A stretch of 64,000 nt of DNA from Lacrimispora indolis DSM 755. Its GTDB lineage: Bacteria; Bacillota; Clostridia; Lachnospirales; Lachnospiraceae. Where the stretch lies: NCBI RefSeq assembly GCF_000526995.1, contig NZ_AZUI01000001.1, positions 5,994,001-6,058,000 on the forward strand. The letters run 5' to 3'. Shown in pieces: positions 8,302-16,411 of the stretch. The position numbers were made by a program, and so were the translations under genes. The notes beneath the pieces are model-generated. The model had not been told where the DNA came from, searched no databases, and worked only from the letters and a program-made list of their open reading frames with translations. The first letter of the stretch is position 1. Each line of letters starts with the position of its first letter.

Positions 8302-8850
8302 ATAAATCTGCTCCAGTTCCTGAGGTTCAAACTCCAGTTTTAAATATGCTTTCGTAAATGCATTTGCAGCAATTTCCTCTGCCGGGAGAATCCGTCTTGT
8401 CACAGGAATCATCTGGAACAGCTTCACCTTACGTTTGAAGGAATCCCCCGTCCTTCCCCAGCGGAACATCTCAAAATAGTGGTACATTTCATGGCACAGG
8501 ATAATTTCTTTTACAAGATCTCGCTCCATCTGCCGGGATATTATACGAAGCACCTGACTGTTCAGCAGCACCTTTTTCTGCTTAACATGAAACTCTGCAA
8601 ATTTCACAAAGTTTGGGCGGGTATTATCCTTGTCGTTTTCTTCAAGAATAAGAATTCCCTGCATGTTGAGAATCTGGCTGGGTACTGCTGAGCGGAACTC
8701 AGCCTTAAGTTCATCGGCTCTCTTCTCTCCAAACCGGACAGCCTCCCGGATTATTTCGATTTTTTCCTGTTCAGGCAGGGATTTTGTATATTCAAACCGT
8801 TCAAACATCTGAAGCCCTGATTTTTCCACTCTGCTGTATTCCTGTGCCAT
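8284..8850 (-). CDS. ImmA/IrrE-like putative zinc metallopeptidase
   Basis: This 188-residue protein has the zinc-binding HExxH motif as CHEMYHYFE (about residues 120-128) and a downstream AEEIAANAFTKAYL that fits the third, glutamate ligand of the ImmA/IrrE (M78) family. No transmembrane segment or helix-turn-helix is visible. It follows the hydantoinase gene by 11 bases and is the last gene of that operon, an unusual place for a peptidase that in other settings cleaves repressors. Its final residues and stop lie within the conserved tail of repeat copy B, so the native C-terminus may have been replaced. The specific function is unknown; family membership is an inference from the two motifs. 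Confidence 0.6.
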   Translation of the reverse strand: MAQEYSRVEKSGLQMFERFEYTKSLPEQEKIEIIREAVRFGEKRADELKAEFRSAVPSQILNMQGILILEENDKDNTRPNFVKFAEFHVKQKKVLLNSQVLRIISRQMERDLVKEIILCHEMYHYFEMFRWGRTGDSFKRKVKLFQMIPVTRRILPAEEIAANAFTKAYLKLEFEPQELEQIYFNRIK

Positions 8851-8861
8851 ATATTTTCACC

Positions 8862-11015
8862 TTATCTCTTCTTGATAATTGCCAGATAATCACTGCCTGG
8901 TGTCAGCCGCTTAAACTCAAGGTCTGCCAGAGCCATAATCTGTTCTTCGCTGTCCAATCCGGACAAATCTGCAATCTTGCCATTTACCACCAGATGGATA
9001 ATCGGAGAAGTTTTCCCTGATTCATCGAACTTCATATGTTCTTCCACCCGTTTTACAAAAGATGCTCTGTCTGATTCACGGATTACATAATTATCACTGT
9101 CATCCACATTTAACCGGATCACTCCGCTCATATCGATTACACAAGTGGTCCGCATTTTTTTCTTCATAAAAGGAAGAAAACCTTTTTTTGATGACACAAC
9201 GTCAAAGGCATGGAGAGTCGGTGAATGATAGATATCATTGACAGCACTTACTTCCTGATTACTGAAAGCCTGGATTACCTTATCCTTAATCTGTTCATCA
9301 TCCAGCACTTCTCCATGAGATGTCTTTGCACTTAAGTCCGTAGTCCCCACTGCAGTTGCCCGTACAATATTCTTGGCCGTGTCAATATCTATGGTTATTT
9401 CCACAGACTCCGGTGAGGCGCCTGAGCGGATCGCAGCCTGCTCCGCCTCATTCCTTATCTTCATAATATCATCCTGTGTTGGATTTACAATCGTTCTTTC
9501 CACAGAATCGCGCACCATGGCCAATGCCGCACCTATGGTAGCAATTACTGAGGCATTCTGGGCGACTTTGTACTTAAGCTTCATCTGTTCCGCCACGTAT
9601 GGCACCACAGAGCTTGCCCCGCCGCCTCCTCCTGTCAGTATAAGGTAATTTTTCGACAGATTATATTCTTTGACAAATTCCTCTACAGCAGGAACAACCT
9701 TGGCAACAGCTATAACCATAATCTCCGAGGCAATACTTTGTGCCGGGCGGCCAAATTCCCGCTCCAGTATCTCAAATATGATTCTGACGCTTTCGGGATT
9801 TGCCCTGGCATAATCGCCATCTCCAACTTTTCCAAGATAATTTGCCGTACAAGTCAAGGTCACTGCGTAACGTTTTCCTTCTTTCGTCTCCAATGCCAGG
9901 AAATCACAGGTTTTATCTTTTGGCGTAGTGACACTGATCACCTTTGCCCCTTCCAGCTCCTTTGAATCTGCAAAGCATGCATAGGCAAGTCCGGCAATAT
10001 GGGAACTTCTCGGTCCCACATCTATGATTTTCTTCTGGTTAAAACGTATCATGCTTCCGCCGCCGATACCTATTGTATGGATATCCAGTGATGTTACATA
10101 AGTATTATGACCGCCAATCTTAGAATACTTTGTTACTACTTTCCCATTCCTGATTGCGGATATATCGGTACTTGTTCCTCCGACTTCCAGAAAGATTCCG
10201 TCTGATATCTTTTCGTACATCAAAGCTCCCGCAACCCCTGCTGCCGGCCCTGACAAAACAGTGAGTATAGGACGTTTTTTGACCTCATCGATCTGCATGA
10301 CACCGCCGTCACTTCTCATAATCATTAGAGGTGCCTTGATCTGTGCATCTTTTACTGCCTGACCGGTCAAATCCGCTGTCTGCATCATCTTCGGAAGAAT
10401 TGATGCATTAATAACTGCTGTTTTCGTCCTTGCCCTCAGCCCGTAAAGTTTCGACAATTCATGGGTTGCAGTGACCATCATGCCTTCTTTGGCTGCAGCC
10501 TCGGCTGCCTTCTCCTCATTTTCAGGGTTGTCCACGGAAAAAGCTTCGCTTACAACAAGTACATTGATATGCTCTTTCTTAAAATCTTCTACTGCCTGAA
10601 TGACTTCAGCCTCCGGCACTCCATTCCCTGTATTGATGAATTTATAGGAGGTTTTTATCTCTTTGTCATCCTCTAGTTTTACTCCTCCAATATCCGTATC
10701 TGCTTTTACTTTAGCCACACCGATACCGCTCCCCATACCCAAAATACCGATTTCGGCCACATCGCCTTCTAAAAGCGCATTGGTTGCCTGAGTGGTCCCA
10801 TGCGCTATAAAGACCACGTCCTCTGAGCTGCAATGGATTTCCTCCAGCAGCATGTTCAATATGTCAATTACCCCTCGGGTAACTCCTTCTTCTGCATGAT
10901 GGGTCGTGTGAACCTTTTTGATGCCTACGATTTCATATGTCTCATTATCAAGAGCAATGGCATCTGTAAAGGTTCCTCCCACATCAATTCCAATCCTTAT
11001 TTTTCTTCCCATCAT
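8862..11015 (-). CDS. HyuA-type hydantoinase/oxoprolinase family protein
   Basis: The 717-residue cytoplasmic protein belongs to the ATP-dependent hydantoinase/oxoprolinase A family. The ASKHA-type phosphate loop DVGGTFTDAIALD is at about residues 9-21, AHGTTQATNALLEGD follows near 73, and the central domain has MRSDGGVMQ, LSGPAAGVAGA and EVGGTSTDIS, then TGGGGGASSVVP. About 200 residues at the C-terminus are less familiar. The usual B subunit (HyuB) is absent here; partners instead are an FAD oxidoreductase and a permease. The likely job is ATP-driven opening or carboxylation-type chemistry on a cyclic amide or ketone, but the substrate is unknown. The gene follows the permease by 23 bases. 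Confidence 0.85.
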   Translation of the reverse strand: MMGRKIRIGIDVGGTFTDAIALDNETYEIVGIKKVHTTHHAEEGVTRGVIDILNMLLEEIHCSSEDVVFIAHGTTQATNALLEGDVAEIGILGMGSGIGVAKVKADTDIGGVKLEDDKEIKTSYKFINTGNGVPEAEVIQAVEDFKKEHINVLVVSEAFSVDNPENEEKAAEAAAKEGMMVTATHELSKLYGLRARTKTAVINASILPKMMQTADLTGQAVKDAQIKAPLMIMRSDGGVMQIDEVKKRPILTVLSGPAAGVAGALMYEKISDGIFLEVGGTSTDISAIRNGKVVTKYSKIGGHNTYVTSLDIHTIGIGGGSMIRFNQKKIIDVGPRSSHIAGLAYACFADSKELEGAKVISVTTPKDKTCDFLALETKEGKRYAVTLTCTANYLGKVGDGDYARANPESVRIIFEILEREFGRPAQSIASEIMVIAVAKVVPAVEEFVKEYNLSKNYLILTGGGGGASSVVPYVAEQMKLKYKVAQNASVIATIGAALAMVRDSVERTIVNPTQDDIMKIRNEAEQAAIRSGASPESVEITIDIDTAKNIVRATAVGTTDLSAKTSHGEVLDDEQIKDKVIQAFSNQEVSAVNDIYHSPTLHAFDVVSSKKGFLPFMKKKMRTTCVIDMSGVIRLNVDDSDNYVIRESDRASFVKRVEEHMKFDESGKTSPIIHLVVNGKIADLSGLDSEEQIMALADLEFKRLTPGSDYLAIIKKR

Positions 11016-11038
11016 TTTTTCCTCATTTACTCAATTTA

Positions 11039-12319
11039 CTACATAAAGAATACTACTGCAAGAATGACTCCTGCCAGTACAAAGAGAGCATCGATCAGGA
11101 ATGTTCCCCGCGTATACTTTCCAACTCCCAGCTGCATATAACCGCATGCCCAGGTTACCTGAGAAGCTGTCGGGTCATTCACTGCCACATAATAATCATA
11201 AAGCCAGGCCAAAGTTACAATCAGTCCAATGGGAAGCCCTGTTCCCAGAAGAATACCGATCAGAGCAGCCCCCAGCCCCCAAGGATTTAACGGTCCTCGG
11301 TACATTGTCAGGAACGGTCCGATGGCTCCAAATACCAGAATAATCATAAGCGGTGATGTGGGCACGACTTTTGTAAGCAGCGCCTGTATGGGGGCCAGTA
11401 AAAGCTCCTGCTTTGCGGCTGCCAATACCATACCGATGCCCATCATAATCACAATTGTCACAGAAACATTGGCAAAACCATCAAATGCTGCTTTATTTAT
11501 TAAATCAAGGGAACCCTTGAATCCCACTTTCCATTGGGTACATAAAACTGCATAGATAATACCTGCAATCAGTGCAGTATTCACGTCCCACTTAAATGCC
11601 ATAACAAGTACCAGAGGAATCACAGGAGCAAGTACGGCGTATAAAGGTACATCGCTGTCATTGGCTGAGACTGATTTTTTCTCTGCGGACCAGGAAAATA
11701 CCGGCCCCTTTACCTTGATTCCAATAACAATTAAAAGAATACTGATAATAATACCTGGAATAATCAGCATGATAGCCGTATTCTTCACAAGCGGGTCTGA
11801 CGCTTCCAAACCTACAAGATTACCGATAAACGTCCATCTTGCAACATTCATGAAATATCCAATAGACGTTCCCGCAAGCATGACAAATGCTGCAATCACC
11901 TTAGGTACACCGACAGACAGCATAATCGGGAACACAATTAAGCCAAGCATAATCTTAGCGCCTACTCCGCTTAAACCGATGAAACAAAAACCGCAGGCCA
12001 GAAAACAAAGAATAGCCATAAAATATGGATTATCCCCTCCCATTTCTGCCGCACTGCGGATTAATTTCTCAGCAATGCCTGTCTTTCGGATCACTTCTCC
12101 AAGCACCGCCGCTATCAATGTTGAAAAGATAGCACCCGACAGACCGGAGATCCCGCCGCCTACAACATCATTCATAATTGTTTTTACAGGTATTCTTACG
12201 ATAAGGCAGAGTACCACTGCCATAAGCGGCAAAGCAGCCACTGCATTGATTTTATCTGTTACCATCAAGGCAACGATAATAATAAATGCCGCTATAATTA
12301 AAACTGTTGACACATTCAT
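11039..12319 (-). CDS. Ion-transporter-superfamily permease (CitMHS/GntP-like)
   Basis: This 426-residue protein is almost entirely hydrophobic, with about 11-12 membrane segments. The pattern (early DKINAVAALPLMAVV, later LAGTSIGYFMNVARWTF and MYRGPLNPWGLGAALIGILLGTG) fits the citrate/anion or gluconate-type permeases of the ion transporter superfamily. It probably imports the organic acid or cyclic amide processed by the flanking oxidoreductase and hydantoinase. It lies 45 bases after the FAD oxidoreductase gene and 23 before hyuA, in one operon. Substrate and exact family remain open. Confidence 0.7.
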   Translation of the reverse strand: MNVSTVLIIAAFIIIVALMVTDKINAVAALPLMAVVLCLIVRIPVKTIMNDVVGGGISGLSGAIFSTLIAAVLGEVIRKTGIAEKLIRSAAEMGGDNPYFMAILCFLACGFCFIGLSGVGAKIMLGLIVFPIMLSVGVPKVIAAFVMLAGTSIGYFMNVARWTFIGNLVGLEASDPLVKNTAIMLIIPGIIISILLIVIGIKVKGPVFSWSAEKKSVSANDSDVPLYAVLAPVIPLVLVMAFKWDVNTALIAGIIYAVLCTQWKVGFKGSLDLINKAAFDGFANVSVTIVIMMGIGMVLAAAKQELLLAPIQALLTKVVPTSPLMIILVFGAIGPFLTMYRGPLNPWGLGAALIGILLGTGLPIGLIVTLAWLYDYYVAVNDPTASQVTWACGYMQLGVGKYTRGTFLIDALFVLAGVILAVVFFM

Positions 12320-12364
12320 AATCCCAACCCTCTTCTTTCTTCTAATCGAGTATGTACTTTCAAT

Positions 12365-13738
12365 TTATTTATGCCTTTTTAAGCACTGTCCCTGCTCTTC
12401 CAGTATTTCCTGCAGTCTTTTGGTATCAAGCTGCTTTAGCTTTATATCACTTCTGACAGCCAGGGCTGCTGCTGTTCCGGCTGCCTGAGCCATTGCAAAG
12501 ACACTTGGCATAATCCGGATGGCTCCCAGTGCCTCATGAGTTGCCGACACGCAGCGGCCTGCTGTCAGGACATTATCCAGATCTCTGGTGAGAAGGATAC
12601 GGAATGGGATCTCATATACATCGGCCACATCCGTGTGCTCTTTCTTATAGCTCGTCCCAGTGAGAGCTCCTTTCGCCGGATGCAAATCTACAGGATAACT
12701 GCACAGGGCTATGGTATCCTGGAACTCTGTGTTCTCAATCATATCCTGTTCCGTCAATATGTATTCGCCTATGATCCGCCTTGATTCCCTGACTCCCACG
12801 TTTGCTCCCACCTGAGCCAGGCGTGCATTCTCTAAGCCGGGAAGCTGTTTGAAGAATTCCATCAGAAAATCCACCTGTCTCATGCCATCCATATAAGCCT
12901 GATTCATATCCTTGGAATCCACCGGATTCCTCCCCTGGATACGGGTGGTATTCAGTCTCCACTCTCCCGGATTGACCATGTGGTACATGCCTATCTTATT
13001 CCGGTTAATGTTGAATTTGCCTTCCTGTCTTGCCTTCTCAATGATATGGTGGTAAGGCAGGTATCTTGTTTCTTCGTCCTGGCTTAAAAATTCCTCGATT
13101 TTCTCATCATCAGCGTTGTAAATCCAGAAAAACAGTGTCATGGGCTGCAGTCCTGTCTCCACATCCTCCATCTCACAGGCAGCACCTGCCTTTACATTTA
13201 CAAAGGCATCTCCAGTACAGTCTATTACTATTTTCCCCTCAAACAGCCGGAGGTCGTTTCCATCAAATGCCACAATTCCAGTAACTCTGTCACCCTCCAT
13301 CTCCACATCCAGAATGGTGGTGTTCAGATAACATTCCACGCCGGCCTCCACCAGCATCTCCAAAAGCACCATCTTTAGTGTCTCCGGATGAAACGGAGTT
13401 ACATTATTATGACGGAGCTTGATATAACAGCCATAGTTACTTACAGCCCCTGTCTTAGATGGATGAACTGCACCGCCCTTTTCTTCCATTCTTTCAATAA
13501 TTTCATTAAAAATCCCCTTGATAATCTGCTGTTTGCCTGAAGGGTCAAAACATGTCATAAATGGTCCAACCAAACCATTCGTCGCTGTTCCTCCTACAAT
13601 GGATGTCTTTTCTACCAAAATTGTCTTAACCCCGTTCCTGGCACTGGCAATCGCTGCTACCACACCGGCACATCCCCCACCGCACACAATTACCTCTGCA
13701 GTTGTCACACTGCTGACCTTTGCTGTGTACTTTTCCAT
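12365..13738 (-). CDS. FAD-dependent oxidoreductase (FAD_oxidored family)
   Basis: The 457-residue protein opens with the dinucleotide-binding AEVIVCGGGCAGVVAAIASARNG pattern (split here to its core GGGCAG, about residues 18-23) and LVEKTSIVGGTATNGLVGPF, typical of the FAD_oxidored group that binds FAD and often acts on unsaturated or hydroxy acids. A C-terminal FAD motif GRCVSATHEALGAIR is also present. The start used is the ATG at 13738, behind AAAGGAGGTAACT; a frame extends 13 codons further but would run into the operator. It is the first gene of the operon controlled from 13837-13865. The substrate is unknown. Confidence 0.87.
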   Translation of the reverse strand: MEKYTAKVSSVTTAEVIVCGGGCAGVVAAIASARNGVKTILVEKTSIVGGTATNGLVGPFMTCFDPSGKQQIIKGIFNEIIERMEEKGGAVHPSKTGAVSNYGCYIKLRHNNVTPFHPETLKMVLLEMLVEAGVECYLNTTILDVEMEGDRVTGIVAFDGNDLRLFEGKIVIDCTGDAFVNVKAGAACEMEDVETGLQPMTLFFWIYNADDEKIEEFLSQDEETRYLPYHHIIEKARQEGKFNINRNKIGMYHMVNPGEWRLNTTRIQGRNPVDSKDMNQAYMDGMRQVDFLMEFFKQLPGLENARLAQVGANVGVRESRRIIGEYILTEQDMIENTEFQDTIALCSYPVDLHPAKGALTGTSYKKEHTDVADVYEIPFRILLTRDLDNVLTAGRCVSATHEALGAIRIMPSVFAMAQAAGTAAALAVRSDIKLKQLDTKRLQEILEEQGQCLKRHK

Positions 13739-13776
13739 AGTTACCTCCTTTTTGAATTTCGTATTTTTAATTATCA

Positions 13777-13822
13777 TTTCGTAATACGGTTTATTATTTG
13801 CATTAGTTTCGTATTACGAAAC
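13777..13822 (-). promoter_or_regulatory. IclR-type palindromic operators
   Basis: A perfect inverted repeat GTTTCGTATTACGAAAC occupies 13806-13822, and a related site TTTCGTAATACGG lies at 13777-13789; a further half site AATTTCGTAT is at 13755. All fall between the promoter and the start of the FAD oxidoreductase gene, so a bound protein would block elongation or initiation. The adjacent IclR-family gene is the natural candidate for the ligand-binding regulator. Confidence 0.65.
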
Positions 13823-13836
13823 AACTTTGTGTTTTT

Positions 13837-13865
13837 ATAATACATCTCTTACACTTTAATGTCAA
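13837..13865 (-). promoter_or_regulatory. sigmaA-type promoter of the hydantoinase operon
   Basis: On the minus strand TTGACA (plus 13860-13865) and TATTAT (13837-13842) are separated by exactly 17 bases, a near-consensus promoter. Transcription would start near 13830, a few bases before the palindromic operator, about 90 bases ahead of the FAD oxidoreductase ATG. Confidence 0.75.
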
Positions 13866-13906
13866 TTATTTTTTGTATTTTATTACAAATGCACAAATAC
13901 AAAATC

Positions 13907-13953
13907 AAGGGCATGGAGAAGAGATTTCATAACTCTCTCTTCTCCATGCCCTT
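13907..13953 (-). terminator. strong terminator after the iclR-family gene
   Basis: An 18-base perfect stem (13907-13924 with 13936-13953) is followed on the minus strand by a T-rich run (TTGATTTTGTATTTG). It separates the regulator transcript from the downstream operon promoter. Confidence 0.85.
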
Positions 13954-13983
13954 GTAAATGTCATTACACGTTTTTCTGTTTAT

Positions 13984-14763
13984 CTATAAATATCCTGCAT
14001 AACCCAACTCACCGGAAATACGGTTTACTGTATTCATCAAATCTAATATTTTTCTGGAGCGTACCTTCTGATCCTCCAATGATATGGAATGGATGCTCAA
14101 CACGCATACCAGATTTTTGGAATAATCAAATACAGGCGCTGCTGCACAGGGGAGAGCACCCACGTCCCGTTCAGAATATCCGTAACCCTGAATAGAGATA
14201 TTCTTAAGTTCCTGGCGGTATTCTGCTTCCTGCTTCACAGTAAGTCCTGATGGATACATGTTTTTGCCTTGCTGCCAAACTGCAATATTGGCACAGCAAG
14301 TCTTCACGATGATGCTCTCCTTTGCAAGTACCTCTCCAACACGCAGAGGTGCCAGCATGCCGCCTTCCAGACAGTCCATCACAACAAAATTGTGTTCCAT
14401 GCGTTTGCTGACCAAAAGAAAACCTTCTTCTGAACACTGATCTTCAGAAGAGGAACTTACCTCTCCAGCCAAAAGTCCGGATATGTATTTACGTATAATA
14501 ATCCGGATATCCACTTTCTCATAAAATGCATTGGCCAGGCTCAGTATCTTAAGACCCATAGAATATCGTCCCGTCTGTTCATCCTGCTCAACGAAGTTCT
14601 TCTCCATCAATGATGTCAGAAGTCGGTAAACCGTTGTCTTATGCATATCGACACGGCTGCTGATTTCCAGCAGCCCCAATCCCTCCGGCTCGTTGCTCAA
14701 TACTTCCAATATGGTCAGGGCCTTACTTACCGAGGCCACTTTGTCTTCAAATCTGTTCGCCAC
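13984..14763 (-). CDS. IclR family transcriptional regulator
   Basis: The 259-residue protein has the IclR winged helix at the N-terminus (ALTILEVLSNEPEGLGLLEISSRVDMHKTTVYRLLTSL region, about residues 14-50) and the C-terminal ligand-binding domain (GEVLAKESII, GYGYSERDVGALPCAAAPVFDYSKNLVCVLSI region). The start is a GTG behind GGCGGTGAGATGAA. It probably represses the FAD oxidoreductase/permease/hydantoinase operon through the nearby GTTTCGTA palindromes and releases on binding a small carboxylic acid. It has its own promoter and a strong terminator, so it is not cotranscribed with its presumed target. Confidence 0.92.
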   Translation of the reverse strand: MANRFEDKVASVSKALTILEVLSNEPEGLGLLEISSRVDMHKTTVYRLLTSLMEKNFVEQDEQTGRYSMGLKILSLANAFYEKVDIRIIIRKYISGLLAGEVSSSSEDQCSEEGFLLVSKRMEHNFVVMDCLEGGMLAPLRVGEVLAKESIIVKTCCANIAVWQQGKNMYPSGLTVKQEAEYRQELKNISIQGYGYSERDVGALPCAAAPVFDYSKNLVCVLSIHSISLEDQKVRSRKILDLMNTVNRISGELGYAGYL

Positions 14764-14798
14764 TTCATCTCACCGCCTAATTTCTACATCATAATAAC

Positions 14799-14826
14799 AA
14801 AAAAGCTCTTGCGCCGCAAGAACTTC
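14799..14826 (-). terminator. terminator-like hairpin inside the iclR leader
   Basis: On the minus strand a stem of about ten pairs (AAGTTCTTGC / GCAAGAGCTT, one U-G pair, loop GGC) is followed directly by TTTTTT. It lies between the predicted transcription start near 14845 and the GTG start at 14763, so it would act within the regulator mRNA leader or end read-through from upstream. Confidence 0.6.
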
Positions 14827-14850
14827 TTTACTTTGCTTATAGCTAACCTA

Positions 14851-14880
14851 ATTATATCCAATAACACGGGGCATCGTCAA
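14851..14880 (-). promoter_or_regulatory. promoter of the iclR-family gene
   Basis: TTGACG (plus 14875-14880) and TATAAT (14851-14856) are 18 bases apart on the minus strand, about 90 bases upstream of the regulator start codon. Confidence 0.6.
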
Positions 14881-14933
14881 TCACAATTTTGCCCAGTGCG
14901 TTCAGCCACATCCACCAGTTACATGATACGCTA

Positions 14934-15105
14934 TGATGTTGACTCTCCTGACCAGAAGATTTTTATCAGCGGTGCGTCCATAGCGGCCAGTAGTAATTCC
15001 CCCATAATATGATTTCTTTATCCTCAGGTTTGCCAGATTTTCAATATCATATCCGACCATTAAACAAATTGGTCAGTCACAAACCTTTTATCCACTAAAT
15101 CAATT
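14934..15105 (-). pseudogene. remnant of a Y-family DNA polymerase gene
   Basis: Read on the minus strand this fragment gives LVDKRFVTDQFV, then after a one-base shift VGYDIENL and KKSYYGGITTGRYGR, then after a roughly 38-codon internal deletion DKNLLVRRVN. These match, in order, the intact polymerase at 32366-33889 (LVDKRLVTDQLV, VGYDMENL, KKSYHGAITIDRYGR, DKNLMVRRVN). Start, catalytic core and C-terminus are missing, so it is non-functional. Repeat copy D begins immediately next to it. Confidence 0.85.
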
Positions 15106-15190
15106 GGATATTCGCAATCCGCTTCGCTATTTACTCACAGCGTGCCCCGCTTCACCGGGCATGACCTCATCGCTGCTATTGCAGCTTGTC
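15106..15190 (-). repeat. structured dispersed repeat, copy D (partial)
   Basis: The segment GGATATTCGCAATCCGCTTC and the following CACAGCGTGCCCCGCTTC...GGGCAT match copy C, and similarity continues through GCTGCTATTGCAGCTTGTC, which aligns with the GCAGCTGTCGCTGCCTGTC of copy C. The garR stop codon and last codons fall inside this part. The opposite end abuts the polymerase remnant. Confidence 0.7.
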
Positions 15191-16072
15191 CGGACAAACC
15201 GTAATATTAGCTATCTTTTCATAGTATTTTACAATCGCAGAGTGATCATCCTTGTCATTATCATCTGCCCGCAATGCCTGCATGATTTCCATCAGCTGTC
15301 CTGTTAACGGCACCGGTGAACTGACTGCATGTGCCGCATTTAATGCGTTATTTAAGTCTTTGATGTGCAGTTCAATCCGAAACCCCGGTTTAAAGTTCCG
15401 CTCAAGCATCATCGGTGTTTTGGCATCCATAACTGTAGACCCGGCAAGGCCACCGCGGATTGCCTGATACACCAGCCCCGGATCGGTACCGGCTTTTTTT
15501 GCAAACGTGAGCGCTTCTGAAATCGCTGCTATGTTGACTGCCACAACCATCTGATTTGCCAGCTTTGCAACATTCCCGGAACCAAGTTCCCCGACATATA
15601 CGGACGAACCGGCCATTACCATCAGCATTTCATAATACTTATCGAATAACTCCTTCTTTCCGCCGACCATTACCGACAGAGTACCGTCAATTGCCTTCGG
15701 TTCTCCGCCGGAGACCGGAGCATCCAGCATCTCAATCCCGAACTTCTTAAGCTCCTCACCGATGGCTTTACTCTCAGTTGGATCGATCGAACTCATATCA
15801 ATTAAAACCGTTCCCGGCTTTGCGCCTTCTGCGACCCCGTTCTCACCCAGAACAGCGGCTCTGACATGGGGCGAATTGGGCACCATGGTTATAATCACTT
15901 CAGCCTGAGCCGCCGCCTCTTTGCCGGATTCTGCCGATGCTGCTCCGCAGGATACCAGTTCGGCCACCGCCTCTTTATTAAAATCAAAAACAACTAACTC
16001 ATAACCTGCATTTACTAGATTTTTGGCCATCGGTTTTCCCATAATTCCTAATCCAATAAACCCGATTTTCAT
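15176..16072 (-). CDS. garR: 2-hydroxy-3-oxopropionate (tartronate semialdehyde) reductase
   Basis: The 298-residue cytoplasmic enzyme belongs to the beta-hydroxyacid dehydrogenase family and should reduce tartronate semialdehyde to D-glycerate with NAD(P)H. The nucleotide motif is GFIGLGIMGKPMAKNL (residues 4-19), the substrate motif is DAPVSGGEPKAIDGTL (about 118-133), and the catalytic lysine is in KLANQMVV (about 171). A close paralogue is at 34844-35728. It is separated from the upstream GntR gene by a decayed transporter gene but is probably still the end of that operon. Its last residues (DKLQ) and stop lie in repeat copy D, hinting that the natural C-terminus was altered. Confidence 0.92.
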   Translation of the reverse strand: MKIGFIGLGIMGKPMAKNLVNAGYELVVFDFNKEAVAELVSCGAASAESGKEAAAQAEVIITMVPNSPHVRAAVLGENGVAEGAKPGTVLIDMSSIDPTESKAIGEELKKFGIEMLDAPVSGGEPKAIDGTLSVMVGGKKELFDKYYEMLMVMAGSSVYVGELGSGNVAKLANQMVVAVNIAAISEALTFAKKAGTDPGLVYQAIRGGLAGSTVMDAKTPMMLERNFKPGFRIELHIKDLNNALNAAHAVSSPVPLTGQLMEIMQALRADDNDKDDHSAIVKYYEKIANITVCPDKLQ

Positions 16073-16094
16073 ATTATAATACCGCCTTTCACGT

Positions 16095-16375
16095 CTATTT
16101 ATATTTCATTTTACAGAATAAAATAATTGCTGAAAACACAAGTGTCATGATATTAATCGCCAATACCGTCAAGCCGTGTACATTAAAAACATGAACCGAC
16201 CACATAGTTAAGCCTGCTACCTGCATCAAGTACATTCCCAGTGAAATAAAATCCGTATTTTTGTCTTAAAAACCTTAACTTCCTGCAACAAAATGCTATT
16301 GTCGTTAAGCGAGCTGCAATCATTCCTATCATATATTTATGCGATCCTGTAAACTGGCCGTTATAAATAATCATC
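16095..16375 (-). pseudogene. C-terminal remnant of a membrane transporter gene
   Basis: On the minus strand the 3' part reads in frame through SLGMYLMQVAGLTMWSVHVF and LTVLAINIMTLVFSAIILFC to a TAG at 16095, a typical last membrane helix. Further upstream another frame gives QFTGSHKYMIGMIAA, which resembles the FTGSH-type loop of anion:cation symporters of the major facilitator class. The pieces are in different frames and no start or N-terminal part exists, so the gene is broken. It lies between the GntR and garR genes, where a sugar-acid transporter would make sense. The family call is tentative. Confidence 0.5.
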
Positions 16376-16411
16376 CTGTTCAGGTATTTACATTCATAAC
16401 AGCCAGTACAT

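Noticed and set aside
16183..16374. 63-codon frame called alone as a gene
   Set aside because: It is one piece of the frameshifted transporter remnant; the real C-terminal helix continues in another frame.
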